A stretch of DNA of 64,000 nt from Artemisia argyi (lineage: Eukaryota > Streptophyta > Magnoliopsida > Asterales > Asteraceae). Shown here in pieces: positions 33,583-44,601 of this stretch (position 1 is the stretch's first letter; every line of letters begins with the position of its first letter). Both the position numbers and the translations under genes were made by a program. The DNA lies in the NCBI GenBank assembly GCA_030686995.1, contig CM060708.1, positions 257,456,544-257,520,543 of the forward strand, read 5' to 3'. Under the pieces are notes generated by a model that saw nothing but the letters and a program-made list of their open reading frames with translations, was not told the origin of the DNA and made no database searches.

Positions 33583-33712
33583 CAGGCGGAACCCTCGCGA
33601 AACACAGGCGGAACCCTATTTTGGGTTCCGTCCGGTCCGTTGGGCCAAACCTGGGTTACCCAGAAATTTACACTGGCGGTACCCATTATTTGGTTCCGTC
33701 AGATCCGCCAGA
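33583..33712 (-). promoter_or_regulatory. Internal GGCGGAACC cluster between accessory ORFs (Copia B)
   Basis: GGCGGAACC (twice), GGTTCCG-type motifs and TCCGCCAG in 130 bp, the counterpart of 28312-28441. Confidence 0.55.
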
Positions 33713-34072
33713 CCTGAAAATCAACACAGTCCGCATTTTAAAGTGCCGAGACGATTTTCAAAATTTTCAAAAATTCCTAAGAACAAAAATCTATCCTATT
33801 TCTGGTTAGGAAAAGAAAAAATTGGACATGTAAACACTCTTACCATTGGACTTTGACCGGGGGCTAGTGAATGTCACTATACTTAGTGAAATTTTCATAA
33901 ACTTGAAAATTTGACAACATACCAAATGTTGTCTTCCTGCATCATTGTTAGTTCATACAAGTTCCAAATGTTACCAAATATCCCTACAAACACATAAATT
34001 CATAGAACACATTGTTTAACAACCAAATTGTTCAAATAGCACCTTATGCCAAACACTCCTACACACCCGCTC

Positions 34073-35185
34073 TCATTGACGGTCTATCTTCTTCTTGAGC
34101 TTTCCAAGGAATCTCCCGATATTTTTGAACATCCCCTTTGTTTGCTTGAACTCCGCCGACTCATTTGGAATATCCAGAAGTTGGGAAAGGTATTCTAGAG
34201 GTGGGAGCCTAGAGTTGGGCAAAGTCTCATCTTCACTCATTGAGGATGATGATGAGGAGGTAGGAGGATGAGGACGTTTTCCTTGGGCTTTGTAGACTCT
34301 CTTATCACTTAGTGGGACAAAAGTGTGTGGAATGAGAGAGTAGTCTAGGCAAAGACCTCTAGGGATTTTCGGAATGGGGGAAATGAACCTAAAGAGACGG
34401 GTCAAGAGCATTCCATACGGCATAGCCGTTGTGCCTTGCATGGGAATGTCAGCCATTCTCTTGGCCATGTAGTAGGCAAGGTTGAAGGGTTGCCTAACGA
34501 ACAAGGAGTAGAGCATGTAGTAAAGGCAAACATTGATATGATCCCGGTTTCCTATGGTACTAATGTCATTGGCTCTAAGGAGTTCTTCCCATTTCTTGAA
34601 TTAGAGCTTGAGTTCATTGAGTTCTATACCATATGGGTCCTTGTCGACCTCATTTCCCGTACGTGTTCTCCTAGTGGTGGTGATCCTAATGAAAAGGTGG
34701 TCACGAAGTACATCCTTGGACACAAGAGGAGTATCATAGGGGTGGATGCGGTCATAGATGAGTGTATCAAGAGTTAAGAGACTATGTTTGTCGGTGTAGA
34801 TGCAAGTGCCACGGTTTGGAACACATAGGATTTGAGCAAATTCATCTAGAGTGAAGGAGTACGGATGACTACTAGCCCTAAAGTTGATAGACATGCGACC
34901 ATACTCATCCGAGGAAAGAGTGACGGATGCATAGAATTCCAAAATAAACCTAGGACAAATAGGCTCATCGATTTCTAAGAGACAATCAAAGTTGATGGTT
35001 GCAAGTTCCATGGGTAGGTTTGTACCGGCTATGAAGGATGGGTCAATGCTTCTACCCTCGTGGACATAACGCTTTTCTAAGGCTTTCAAAACGTCGATTT
35101 GAGTTTGAGTAAGACCTTTGGTTTTGTGGTGTTTGGGTAGGTACTTAATGGTGTCCTTGTGGTCGTAGTGGGTTAGAGGAGGCAT
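34073..35185 (-). pseudogene. Accessory ORF 1 of Copia B, one in-frame stop
   Basis: Starts MPPLTHYDH at 35185 and stays in one frame to 34073 except for a TAA at 34600-34598, where Copia A has CAA. It carries the same blocks as A (CPRFILEFYASVTLS, YSFTLDEFAQILCVPNRGT, MLYSLFVRQPFNLAYY). The rest of the frame is undamaged, so the stop looks recent. Confidence 0.85.
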
Positions 35186-35193
35186 GATGATTC

Positions 35194-35746
35194 CTAGAAA
35201 AACAAGATTTCACATTTTAGTCTAAGTAAACGACTACTTTAATGTGGATGTTCTAGTGTGCGCCTATATGAAAACAATGTGGAGGTGCGGTTATCTTGAC
35301 TCATTTTGACGCTCAAAGCATTTTATAATGCAAGTTTTGGTTGTAAAATAAAAGATAACCCAAATGCACCTAGTTCAATGTAGCTTCGTTTGAATGTACC
35401 CGAAAATACATATTAGTTATGTATTCCCTTTAGCATTCAAGAGACATTATGCAAGTGATGTTTTAAACATAACGTTTTTATTTTGTATTCACAATGTGAG
35501 ACAAAAAAATATTTGTCCTATTTGTGAGAAATTTTTGCAAAAATTTGACATGGGGTGTTTTAGCAAACATGTTTATAACTAGTAAGAATGCAATTCCTAA
35601 CTATGGGGAACATGATTAGTTTTGTTAAACACCTAATTTCATGCATGAGTTTCTCAAGTTAATGCATAACCCCAAGTTTTTGTTTTTGTGCAAAAGTAGA
35701 ATTCCTAGACTCAGATCAAGAGTGTAATCAAGTTTAGAATACTTAC
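35194..35746 (-). other. Predicted leader intron of accessory ORF 1 (Copia B)
   Basis: Donor GTAAGTAT at 35746 and acceptor TTTTTCTAG ending at 35194, eight bases before the ATG. Same length as in Copia A. Confidence 0.55.
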
Positions 35747-35865
35747 AATAATGATTGATGAGAAATGTGAATGAAGGGAGGACCAAAAATTCGTAGGTGT
35801 GGATGAATGGTGAAGTGAATAGTAGCAGTTTGGAAGTGGTGGTATGAGATAATGGGTGTTTGGTT

Positions 35866-35955
35866 TAATATAAACTAAAAAAAAATTTTGCAGGTCGGCG
35901 GATACGGCGGAACCAAAAAGAGGGTTCCGCCCGTTATGGCTGAGGGTTCCGCTGA
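35866..35955 (-). promoter_or_regulatory. Internal GGCGGAACC cluster and TATA-like box before accessory ORF 1 (Copia B)
   Basis: On the minus strand GCGGAACCCT, GGCGGAACC and GGTTCCGCC are followed by TTTATATTAA (35875-35866). It lies 65 bp after the pol stop, as in Copia A. Confidence 0.5.
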
Positions 35956-36019
35956 CTCTGCTGAGAAAAAGACTTATTGGTTTGTTTTGATTTTTGTGAT
36001 TTTTGTCTAATGTCTAGAA

Positions 36020-39000
36020 CTACAAGATAAGTTCCATAAGTCCTAAGCCTAGCCTAAGGAGGTTAAATGGTTCTCGTTTAAGAGGTTTTGTGAGGATTTC
36101 GGCTATGTTGTCTTCGGAAGAAACTTTCTCAATTGAGATGTTTCCTTTTTGAACGTTGTCACGAAGGAAATGATGACGGATTTCAATATGTTTGGTACGA
36201 GCATGTTGAACTGGATTTTTGCTAAGATCAATGGCTCCTTTGTTGTCACAAAGAATGGTGACGTCGTTAAGTTGAATTCCGTAGTCGAAAAGAGCTTGCT
36301 TCATCCAAAGAGCTTGTTGACATGCCTTTCCGGCTGAAACGTATTCGGTTTCCGTTGTTGAGATAGCGAGAGCCGTTTGCTTTTTAGAGAACCATGAGGT
36401 GAGACAATGTCCAACAAAAGTACAAGTACCACTTGTGCTTTTTCTATCAACATAGTCACCGGCATGATCCGAGTCGGCATACACTATGGTGTCTATTCCC
36501 GTTCCTTTGGGATACCATAAACCTAAGTGTGTAGTGCCCTTAATATATCTAAAAATCCTTTTAACGGCTTCAAGATGAGTTGTCTTAGGATCTTCTTGAA
36601 AACGAGCACATAGACAAACACTAAACATAATGTCGGGTCTACTAGCCGTTAGGTAAAGTAGACTTCCAATCATACCTCTATATTTAGTGCTATTTACGAA
36701 TTCACTTTCCTCATCCTTGGTGAGTTTTATTTCCGTGGACATGGGCGTTTTGATTGATTTCGAATCTTCTAGACCAAATTTCTTAAGCATGTCCTTAATG
36801 TATTTGGATTGGTTAAAGAAGATACCATCTTCTAGTTGTTTGATTTGGAGTCCTAGGAAAAAATTGAGTTCTCCTATCATACTCATTTCAAACTCGTCAT
36901 GCATGATTTTTGAGAAATTAACGCATAATTCTTGACAAGTTGATCCGAATATAATGTCATCAACATAGATTTGGACTATGATAATATGTGAACCTTTCTT
37001 CTTAGTGAAGAGAGTATTATCAACTAAGCCCATGGTATATGGTCAACTAGGAAGGTTTTAAGTCGATCATACCATGCCTTTGGAGCTTGCTTAAGTCCGT
37101 ATAAAGAATTTTTAAGTTTGTAAACGTGATTTGGTTTTTCAAAATCGGTGAAGCCCGGAGGTTGAGAAACATATACTTCTTCATTTATAAACCCGTTTAG
37201 GAATGCACTTTTGACGTCCATTTGAAAGAGTTTAAAATTGTGTGCGCATGCATATGCAAGTAAAATTCTAATAGACTCGAGCCTAGCTACCGGAGTAAAC
37301 GTTTCATCGTAGTCTATGCCTTCTTGTTGATTATAACCTTGTGCTACTAGCCTAGCTTTGTTTCTAGACACTACACCATTTTCATCCATTTTATTACGAA
37401 AGACCCATTTTGTTACAATTATTGTTTGACTCTTTGGTTGAGGAACTAATGTCCAAACATCATAAAAAATTGGTTTAATTCTTCTTGCATGGCTATTACC
37501 CATGACTCATCTTTTATTGCTTCATTTATATTTTTTGGTTCAATGGTTGACACGAAACAAAAGAAGTTGTTTTCATTTTGAACTTTTGATCTTAGTGTTC
37601 TTTCTTTAATGTTTCCTATGACACCATCTAATGGATGACTTTTAGATTCTTTGATATTGACAATTTCTTTATTTAATAGTTCATCTTCCTTGTCATTACC
37701 TAAGATCTCTTGACTTTCTATTGCTTGGTTTTCAACTAAGTTATCATCTACCAAAGGTGATGTCTTAGAAGGAGGTGGACTCTCGTCAAAGGTTGCATTC
37801 AACGATTCCTCGACTCTTAAGGTTTCTTTGTTTAAAACAATGTAAGCTTTACTACTTTGTGAATAACCAACAAACACACCTTCATAAGACTTTGGGTCAA
37901 ATTTGGTGAGATAATCCTTTGTGTTAAGAATAAAACATTTACTCCCAAATACTCTAAAATAACCTAGTGTAGGCTTTTTACCTTTATAAAGTTCGTATGG
38001 AGTTTTGTTTAAAAATGGTCTTATTAAGACACGATTTAAAATATAAGTTGATGTGTCAACGGCGTTACACCAAAACTTTTGTGGAATATTTTGTTCATTA
38101 AGCATTGTTCTACTCATCTCTTGAAGTGTTCGGTTTTTACGTTCTACTACACCATTAGATTGAGGGGTTCGTGGAGCCGAAAAATTATGAGTTATTTCAT
38201 TTTTATCACAAAAGTCTCCAAATTGAAATTCATTATCAAATTCATGACCATGATCCGTTCTAAAAGACACAATGCAAGTTCCTACTTGATTTTGAGTTTT
38301 CTTACTTAGAATTTCAAATTGATCAAAAGCTTCGTTTTTACTTTTCAAAAATTTTGTCCAAGTATATCTTGAATAATCATCTACTATTACCAAAGTATAG
38401 AAGTTACCTCCATAACTTTGTATAGCGGATGGACCGAACAAATCCATATGCAAAAGTTCTAGACACCTAGAAGTAGAAACCAAGTTTTTAGCCTTATGGC
38501 TACTATGGACTTGTTTACCGACTTTGCAAGCATCACAAAGTGTTGGTCATATTTCAACTTGGGTAGGTTTCGAACTAAGTCTTTGGAGGAGAGGTTTTGA
38601 ATTAGTCTCATGTTAGCGTGTCCTAAACGTCTATGCCATAAAGTTGAAGATTCATCTAATGAAGTAAGACAAAGTTTGTCTCTAGATGAATGATCCATCT
38701 TCATGACATACACGTTGTTCTTAAGAACACCTTTGGCAATGGTTATGCCATCTTTAAGTATTTTACTTCCATTTTCACTAAAAAGGACGTTATACTTATT
38801 ACGGCAAAGTTGACTAATACTAAGGAGATTAAAACCTAAGTTATCAACATGAGCTACATCATCTATAAAAAGCAAGTCATGAGAGATTGTACCTTTTCCG
38901 ATGATTTTGCTCTTAAATTTACTACCAAAAGTAACGTTACCTCCATCACATTTGTGATAAGTTGAGAAGAGGCTTTTGTTACCCGTCATGTGCCTTGAAC

Positions 39001-40081
39001 AACCGCTATCTTTAATCCATTCATCCGGTTCCAAACATACTTCGAGGCACACCTCATTTGAGTCGTGAGCCATGAGAGCAATTTCATCATTCTTTGGCTC
39101 ATCGTCATCTTCTTCATAGTCACTCCAAGCACCACTAACAAAAGCTTGTTGTGACTTGCTTTTGGGTGGTTTTGGACATTCTCCTATGAGATGACTTGTG
39201 TCTCCACACCTAAAGCATTTCCTTTCAACCTTTCCTTTCTTATCATCACGATCTTTTTCGAAGGTTTTCTTGTCATCTTTAGGTTGCCTTACAAACGTCC
39301 CTCGTCTACGAAAGAACTTCTTGAAGTCTCTAACGGCCATGGCATATTCTTCATCATCACTATCCGAACTAGATTCTTCATCATCACTTGATTGGACTCT
39401 AGCTTTCAAGGCAATGGACGTAACCTTTTCTTTCTTGCCTTTAACTATTTCTGAATTTTTTTCCATTACCATTTCATGAACTTTGAGGTTTCCAATTAGC
39501 TCGTCAAGTGACATGCTTGAAAGATCCTTGGATTCTTAAATTGCCGTCACTTTTGCTCTCCACTTCGGATGGAGTGCTCTAAGAAATTTCCTGGAAAATT
39601 TCTTGCTACAAAAAGATTCATTAAGTGCTTTAAGTGAAGTAACAATAGTGTTAAACCTAGCAAATGCACTATCAATAATCTCATCTTCGGGAATAACAAA
39701 TTGTTCATATTGTTGAACAAGAAGATCAATTTTGTTATCCTTAACTTGTGAGTTTCCTTGATGAGTGACTATTAAAGATTGCCAAATTTCTTAGGCGGTT
39801 TTACATATAAAGACTCTTTCATATTCTTTCTTAGGCAAAGCATTGTAAAACATCATTTTAGCTTCATTATTTTTAGCAATCAATTTCTTTTGATCTTCAT
39901 CTTTACTATTCGAAGCTACATTATCACCATCAATGATTATATACCATAAATCTATATCTTTAGATTTCACGTAAGTTTTAAATCGGTTTTTCCAATATAC
40001 AAAGCCATTTGCTTCAAAAAGTGGTTGTCTTTGCATAGATTGCCCTTCTTTGTAATTTTCAAAATCCATAGATCGTTTCAA
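36020..40081 (-). pseudogene. Copia B gag-pol, several frameshifts
   Basis: Gag starts at 40081 (MKRSMDFENYKEG). Stops occur near 39790 and 39536. The CCHC knuckle is CFRCGDTSHLIGEC and the protease site DSGCSRHMTG. Integrase carries LWHRRLGHANM and the D, D, E context (VDDYSRYTWTKFLK, FRTDHGHEF, NGVVERKNRTLQ). RT has [12 protein letters not shown] and IYVDDIIFGS, and RNase H ends HARTKHIEIRHHFLRD. Frame changes lie near 38540 (one base lost), 37470 (four lost) and 37045 (four lost). Lineage motifs fit SIRE/Maximus. Intact forms supply capsid, protease, integrase and reverse transcriptase. Confidence 0.95.
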
Positions 40082-40136
40082 GTTTTAAAACACAATATAT
40101 TTTAAAAGCTTGAGTAACGTAGCTCTTGATGCCAAT

Positions 40137-41263
40137 TGTCGAAAACTAGAAGGGGGGTTGAATAGTTTTACCGGTTTTTCGTTTAATTATCTTTTGAAAC
40201 TTTCTGTTTAATCAAAGATATAAACTCAAAGACAATATATAATATGCAAGTATAAAGAAAGAAACGATCAAACCACCACACGAGTATTTATCGTGGTTCG
40301 GCTACAAGGACTCCTTTTCCTTGCCCTACGTCCACGCCCCGAGTATCCAACTCGAGAGTTTCTTTCACTAGTCAACAAGCTCCTTTCACCGGCGGAGAAA
40401 ACCTTACACGTCGCTTATACACGTTTACCGACACTAAGCTAGATGTCGAGTTCTTTTACAAGGGTACAACCACTCCCGTTAGTTCTTTTACAAGGGTACA
40501 ACAACTCCCGTCACACTATGTATTTTAAGGCCTAAAATACTAACCGATCACAACTGAAAACACACAATCAAATGAAGTGTAAACTACACAAAGTCTACAT
40601 GATGCTAAGCTAACAAGTCTTGCAACGTTGTGTTGAATACTTGTAACTTTATATGTACTTGTGAACTTCTTTGCTAAAAAAGAATCTTCACACAAAAATG
40701 AAATGTTAAAGGGTTAGATGAATGATATGAATGTGTATGTGTAAATGTAATGAGAAGTGATCAACCGGAAACTAGCAAGTGGTTTGGTATTTATAGCAAA
40801 ACCAAACAGCAGCCTGGCGGATCCGGTGGAACCCTAGAATAGGTTCCGCCCGTGTAACCCGAAGGTTCCGCCAGGACTGACAGAAGAGTCTTGCAATAAA
40901 GTATCCAAACCAACCAAGGTCACATCAAGTTTAGTCAAGCACACATTGAATCAAAATATAATGCTTCCAAAAATGTGTAAGAGTTTATGGGAAGTCAAAC
41001 ACACAAACTTACCATAAATGCATGATGTGATGTTAACATTTACTATATTAAGTAATATGTAAATGTAATGTTTTTCTATTTTAAGGAATATAAAAAGTGT
41101 TGTGTTTTATATAAAATGTAAATGTAGCAAAAAGTCTAATTATGCAAGACTTAAACCTTAATCATGTTTTACTTGAAAACTAAAGTTTATACTTTGTCGT
41201 TAACAAAACTTAGCAAAGATCGTAAAATATAAATAACGTTTTTAGGCGATATTTGTATTAACA
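40137..41263 (-). repeat. 5' LTR of Copia B
   Basis: 1127 bp. Contains the GGCGGATCC/GGTTCCGCC cluster at 40812-40880 and CTATAAATA at 40796-40788. The primer site is at 40121-40136, directly left of it. Confidence 0.95.
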
Positions 41264-41350
41264 GAGTTTAAATACAAAGACTTAAAACTAGAACTAGTAA
41301 TTTACTTAAAAACATAGTTTATGTTTTATCATCAACAAAAAGGGGTAGAT
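41264..41350 (+). other. Last internal piece of Copia A with polypurine tract
   Basis: Starts with the GAGTT target duplication of Copia B and ends AAAAAGGGGTAGAT directly before the 3' LTR of A. Confidence 0.85.
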
Positions 41351-42440
41351 TGTTAATACAAATATCGTCTAAAAACGTTATTTATATTTTACGATATTTG
41401 CTAAGTTTTGTTAACGACAAAGTATAAACTTTAGTTTTTAGTAAATCACAACTTTAGTTTTAGTTTGCATAACTAGACTTTATTTGCTACATTTACAATT
41501 TACATTAGACATAACATTTTCATATTACTAAAAATAGAAAATGTAATATGACATCATAGCTTACATCATGTGCATTTAGGGAAAGCTTACTAAATCTAGT
41601 AGTTGACTTTCCATAAAGATCTCTTACACATTTGGATAGTCTCTTACTCAATCCATAGTGTGTTGACTTATAGAAACATGATTTGACATTGCTTGATATG
41701 GAAAGATCTTTTCTAAGCTTTGACTGTCAGACCCTAGCGGAACCCTGGGGGTACAAGGGCGGAACCCTTGTTTTGGTTCCGCCAGATCCGCCAGTGGTCT
41801 GATGTGTTTGGCTATATATACAAAAGCCACTTGCAAGAGATCTTCTCATCACTTCTTATTATAATTCACACATACATACATTCTCATTGCATCTAACACC
41901 TTAACATTTCATTTTCATTTGTGAGATCTTTTGTAGCAAAGAAGATCACAAGTCCATAACCAAAAGTTACAAGGTTCAACATAAACGTTGCAAGCCTTGT
42001 TAGATTAGTATTGTGTAAACTTGTGAGGTTTATACATCCATTCATTGTGTGTTTTCAGTAAGTGATCGGTTTGTATTTTAGGCCTTAAAATACATAGTGT
42101 GACGGGAGTGGTTGTACCCTTGTAAAAGAACTCGACATTTAGCTTTGTGTCAGTAATTGTGTGTAAGCGACGTGTAAGATTTTATTCGCCGGTTAAAGGA
42201 GCTTGTTAACTAGTGAAAGAAACTCTCGAGTTGGAGAACTCGAGGCATGGAGTAGGGAAAGGAAAAGGAGTCCTTGTAGCCGAACCACGATAAACTATCA
42301 TGTTGTGGTTTGATTGTTTCTCTCTATCTTGCATATTACATATTGTCGTTTACACTATATCTTGATTACACGAAAAGTTTTATAAAGATAACTAAGTTAA
42401 AATCGGTAAACTATTCAACCCCCCCTTCTAGTTTTCCACA
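41351..42440 (+). repeat. 3' LTR of Copia A
   Basis: 1090 bp, TGTTAATACAAATATC to TTTTCCACA, followed by the GTTTT target duplication. Same promoter cluster and TATA (TATATATA near 41814) as the 5' copy. Confidence 0.95.
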
Positions 42441-42485
42441 GTTTTGAAAGAATATTAGATGTAATAACTAATAAGGTTTGGTGTA

Positions 42486-43047
42486 TGTAACATCCCGCCT
42501 ACTCAGACCACAATATTGTCCACTTTGCCCGCAAGCTCACGACTTTGTTTTTCTGGCCTCGTGTGAAGACTTCTCGGCAGGTCACCCAAGCTAGTACTAT
42601 TCTCACATGAGCATGCTTAACTGCCAGTTCCTTGGAACTCCACCCGCAGTAGACCACAAAACGCGTTGTGTCATTGTAAGGCGAATGTTATCTTATGAAC
42701 ACAACATCTCTCCAAGCTACAGCCGATGTGGGATTTGCCTAGGGTGTTATAATCACCCCCTTAGGGACTCATCGTCCTCAATGAGGTTTGCCCTACCATC
42801 CCTAATGGCTCAGTAGTGACTTTGATAACATTTGTAACATCCCGCCTACTCAGACCATAATATTGTCCGCTTTGCTCGCAGTTCCTAAGCCAGTACTACT
42901 CTCACATGAGCATGCTTAACCAGTTCCTAAGAACTCCACCCGCAGTAGACAACAAAACGCGTTGAGTCATTGTAAGGCGAATGTTATCTTATGATCCCAG
43001 CATCTCTCCAGGCCACAGTCGATGTGGGATTTGTGTAGGGTGTTGCA
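42486..43047 (-). mobile_element. Cassandra TRIM retrotransposon
   Basis: Two LTRs (42486-42751 and 42833-43047) start TGTAACATCCCGCC and end GTGTTRYA. They are separated by 81 bp and flanked by GTGTA at 42481-42485 and 43048-43052. The LTR contains a 5S-rRNA-like segment on the minus strand. Just left of the right LTR, the minus strand reads AATGTTATCAAAGTC, a worn initiator-tRNA-Met primer site. Together these define Cassandra. It carries no coding sequence. The right LTR has a deletion of about 50 bp within the 5S part. Confidence 0.92.
42567..42645 (-). repeat. 5S rRNA-like segment in the Cassandra LTR
   Basis: The plus strand reads AGGTCACCCAAGCTAGTACT and then GAGCATGCTTAACTG, the complement of the internal promoter part of plant 5S rRNA (AGCATGCTT and GGTGACC blocks). 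It has several mismatches and is part of the element, not a genuine 5S gene. Confidence 0.8.
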
Positions 43048-43052
43048 GTGTA

Positions 43053-43542
43053 AGACTTGTTTTAAAAGAATATTAAATGTAGGTTTAGTGGTAGTAATGA
43101 CTAGCTTCACGTCAACATGCACTTCCATTACCAAATTCATTATTAGTTAACATCAAATGCATCGAACAAACATACCCCACTTAATAAAAAAAATATACTA
43201 CAAGAAACCCAGATAGAAAAGGAGAGTAACTTTTGGTTGAATATTGGTTTATTTAGGCACTCGGCTTAGCATTTTGTTCGGAATCACTTTTTCCGATTCA
43301 AAGTATATTTGCGTGAACAAATTACAAATAGGGTGGCGCTCATATTAGCGTAAGTGAAATTGGTTACTCATCCGATTTTCGTAATGCAATTAATTCTTGT
43401 TTTGAATTTAAAAAAAAAATCCACCTATGCTGATAGCATGCAGAAGGTACTATATGCATGTAGACTTAATAGTTGCTCATTTGATCGATACTCGATTGTA
43501 TACCTGGATTGATGAAGATAGACAGACACAAAAACATAAGGT
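43053..43542. other. Unassigned AT-rich stretch
   Basis: No gene recognised. The first bases (TTTTAAAAGAATATTAAATGT) resemble 42443-42463, left of Cassandra, which may mark a small older duplication. Confidence 0.4.
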
Positions 43543-43740
43543 GTGGAGCCAATATATGATATAAAGGACGGTGACATGGCTTGTAAAAGACTTGTGGAAA
43601 AGGGTCTTATTATTGTTGATGATCATATCAAGTTCCCACTTTCTTATAAACCTACGATGTTCTCACTTACTTTAATACCGGATGTAGTTGATTACCTATC
43701 TCCTAAGTACCTCAACATAATAAACTTTGTTTGTGGGTAA
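43543..43740 (+). CDS. Small hypothetical ORF, possibly a gene fragment
   Basis: 65 codons starting MEPIYDIKDGDMACKRLVEK and ending INFVCG. Composition is protein-like, with charged helices and a hydrophobic FSLTLIPDVVDYL stretch, unlike the AT-rich noise around it. I do not recognise it. With no TATA box, intron signal or neighbour it may be a relic exon or chance. Confidence 0.25.
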   Translation: MEPIYDIKDGDMACKRLVEKGLIIVDDHIKFPLSYKPTMFSLTLIPDVVDYLSPKYLNIINFVCG

Positions 43741-44601
43741 ATAATTTAAACTAAGACAAAAAAAATTTTTTTGGATAAAGGGTTACCTTTGGTAAATTTG
43801 TTACTCCAAAAAATAATTAAGCACAACGAATGTGGTGAATCCCACATTTTAGCCTAAAATTAGGCGAGAACAAACGCATGAACTGTACTTGAAACCTAAC
43901 TTATCAAAAGAATGACATGCAACACTTGTGAGACCTACTAGAAACTCAATCTAAGTTGACTACGAAGACAAATATCAAAAGTATTTGCAAACTGCATTTG
44001 AGCATCAGTCAAACCAGGATCATCAAAGTAATCTTATCGTACGGGTATTCATCATAAGAATCTTTCTATTGTTCATACAAGCTTGTTTGTCCCCCTTCCA
44101 CTGCCACTTTTAGAAGATTTATTAATATTGGAGCTCGTAGAAGCCATAAAAGTGGCTGTCCACCTCGAGCACCTCGCTATCACTATCCTCATTAACTAGA
44201 TCATCAACCTTTTTAGAAACCACAACAAAAAAAAAACTAGGAAGCATTGATTTACAAGGTTCTAGCGGCTTCACATCATCACCCGCTAACACAAGCTTCC
44301 CATCAAGCATCTGACTTTCCCAGTTGATTAATCCTTGCAACCAAAGGTGTAGTACTTGTACTACTAGATGCCAAACCAGCCACATATTGGACAACTTTCT
44401 TACCTTGAATTTGACGACCCCCCCCCCCCCCCCAATTGATCCAAACTTTTCATCTTTCTCAATCGAATTAAGCACATCAAAAGGATTAGCTGAGCTCGTC
44501 TCTACTTCAAAATTCTTTTTTGTACCACTTGAACTAGCACCATTCTTATTAGAGACGACTCGGTAAACTTGTTCCTAAGGTTTAAACTGGAACTTATATC
44601 T

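Larger units (their letters stand above)
30474..41263 (-). mobile_element. SIRE-type Copia element B, complete, nested in Copia A
   Basis: LTRs at 30474-31602 and 40137-41263, TG...CA ends, flanked by GAGTT at 30469-30473 and 41264-41268. It is inserted in reverse orientation 90 bp before the 3' LTR of its relative, Copia A. Reading leftward: LTR, primer site, gag, pol, accessory ORF 1, accessory ORF 2, polypurine tract, LTR. Gag-pol has frameshifts and stops, so it is structurally complete but not competent. Confidence 0.95.
15575..42440 (+). mobile_element. SIRE-type Copia element A, with two nested elements
   Basis: LTRs at 15575-16665 and 41351-42440, with TGTTAATA...TTTTCCACA ends, are flanked by GTTTT at 15570-15574 and 42441-42445. 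Order on the plus strand: LTR, primer site, gag start, [Ty3 element 2], pol, two accessory ORFs, polypurine tracts, [Copia B], polypurine tract, LTR. The pol type (DSGCSRHMTG in relative B), extra ORFs after pol and repeated AAAAAGGGGGAG tracts fit the SIRE/Maximus lineage. Pol is inactivated by many stops. Confidence 0.93.

Noticed and set aside
42567..42645. A genuine 5S rRNA gene
   Set aside because: It lies inside an LTR with matching target duplications, has many mismatches and lacks the full 120-bp gene and terminator.
43196..43212. ACTACAAGAAACCC, similar to a CACTA terminus
   Set aside because: The expected leading CACT is not intact (TACTACAAG), no subterminal repeats follow and no partner end was found.
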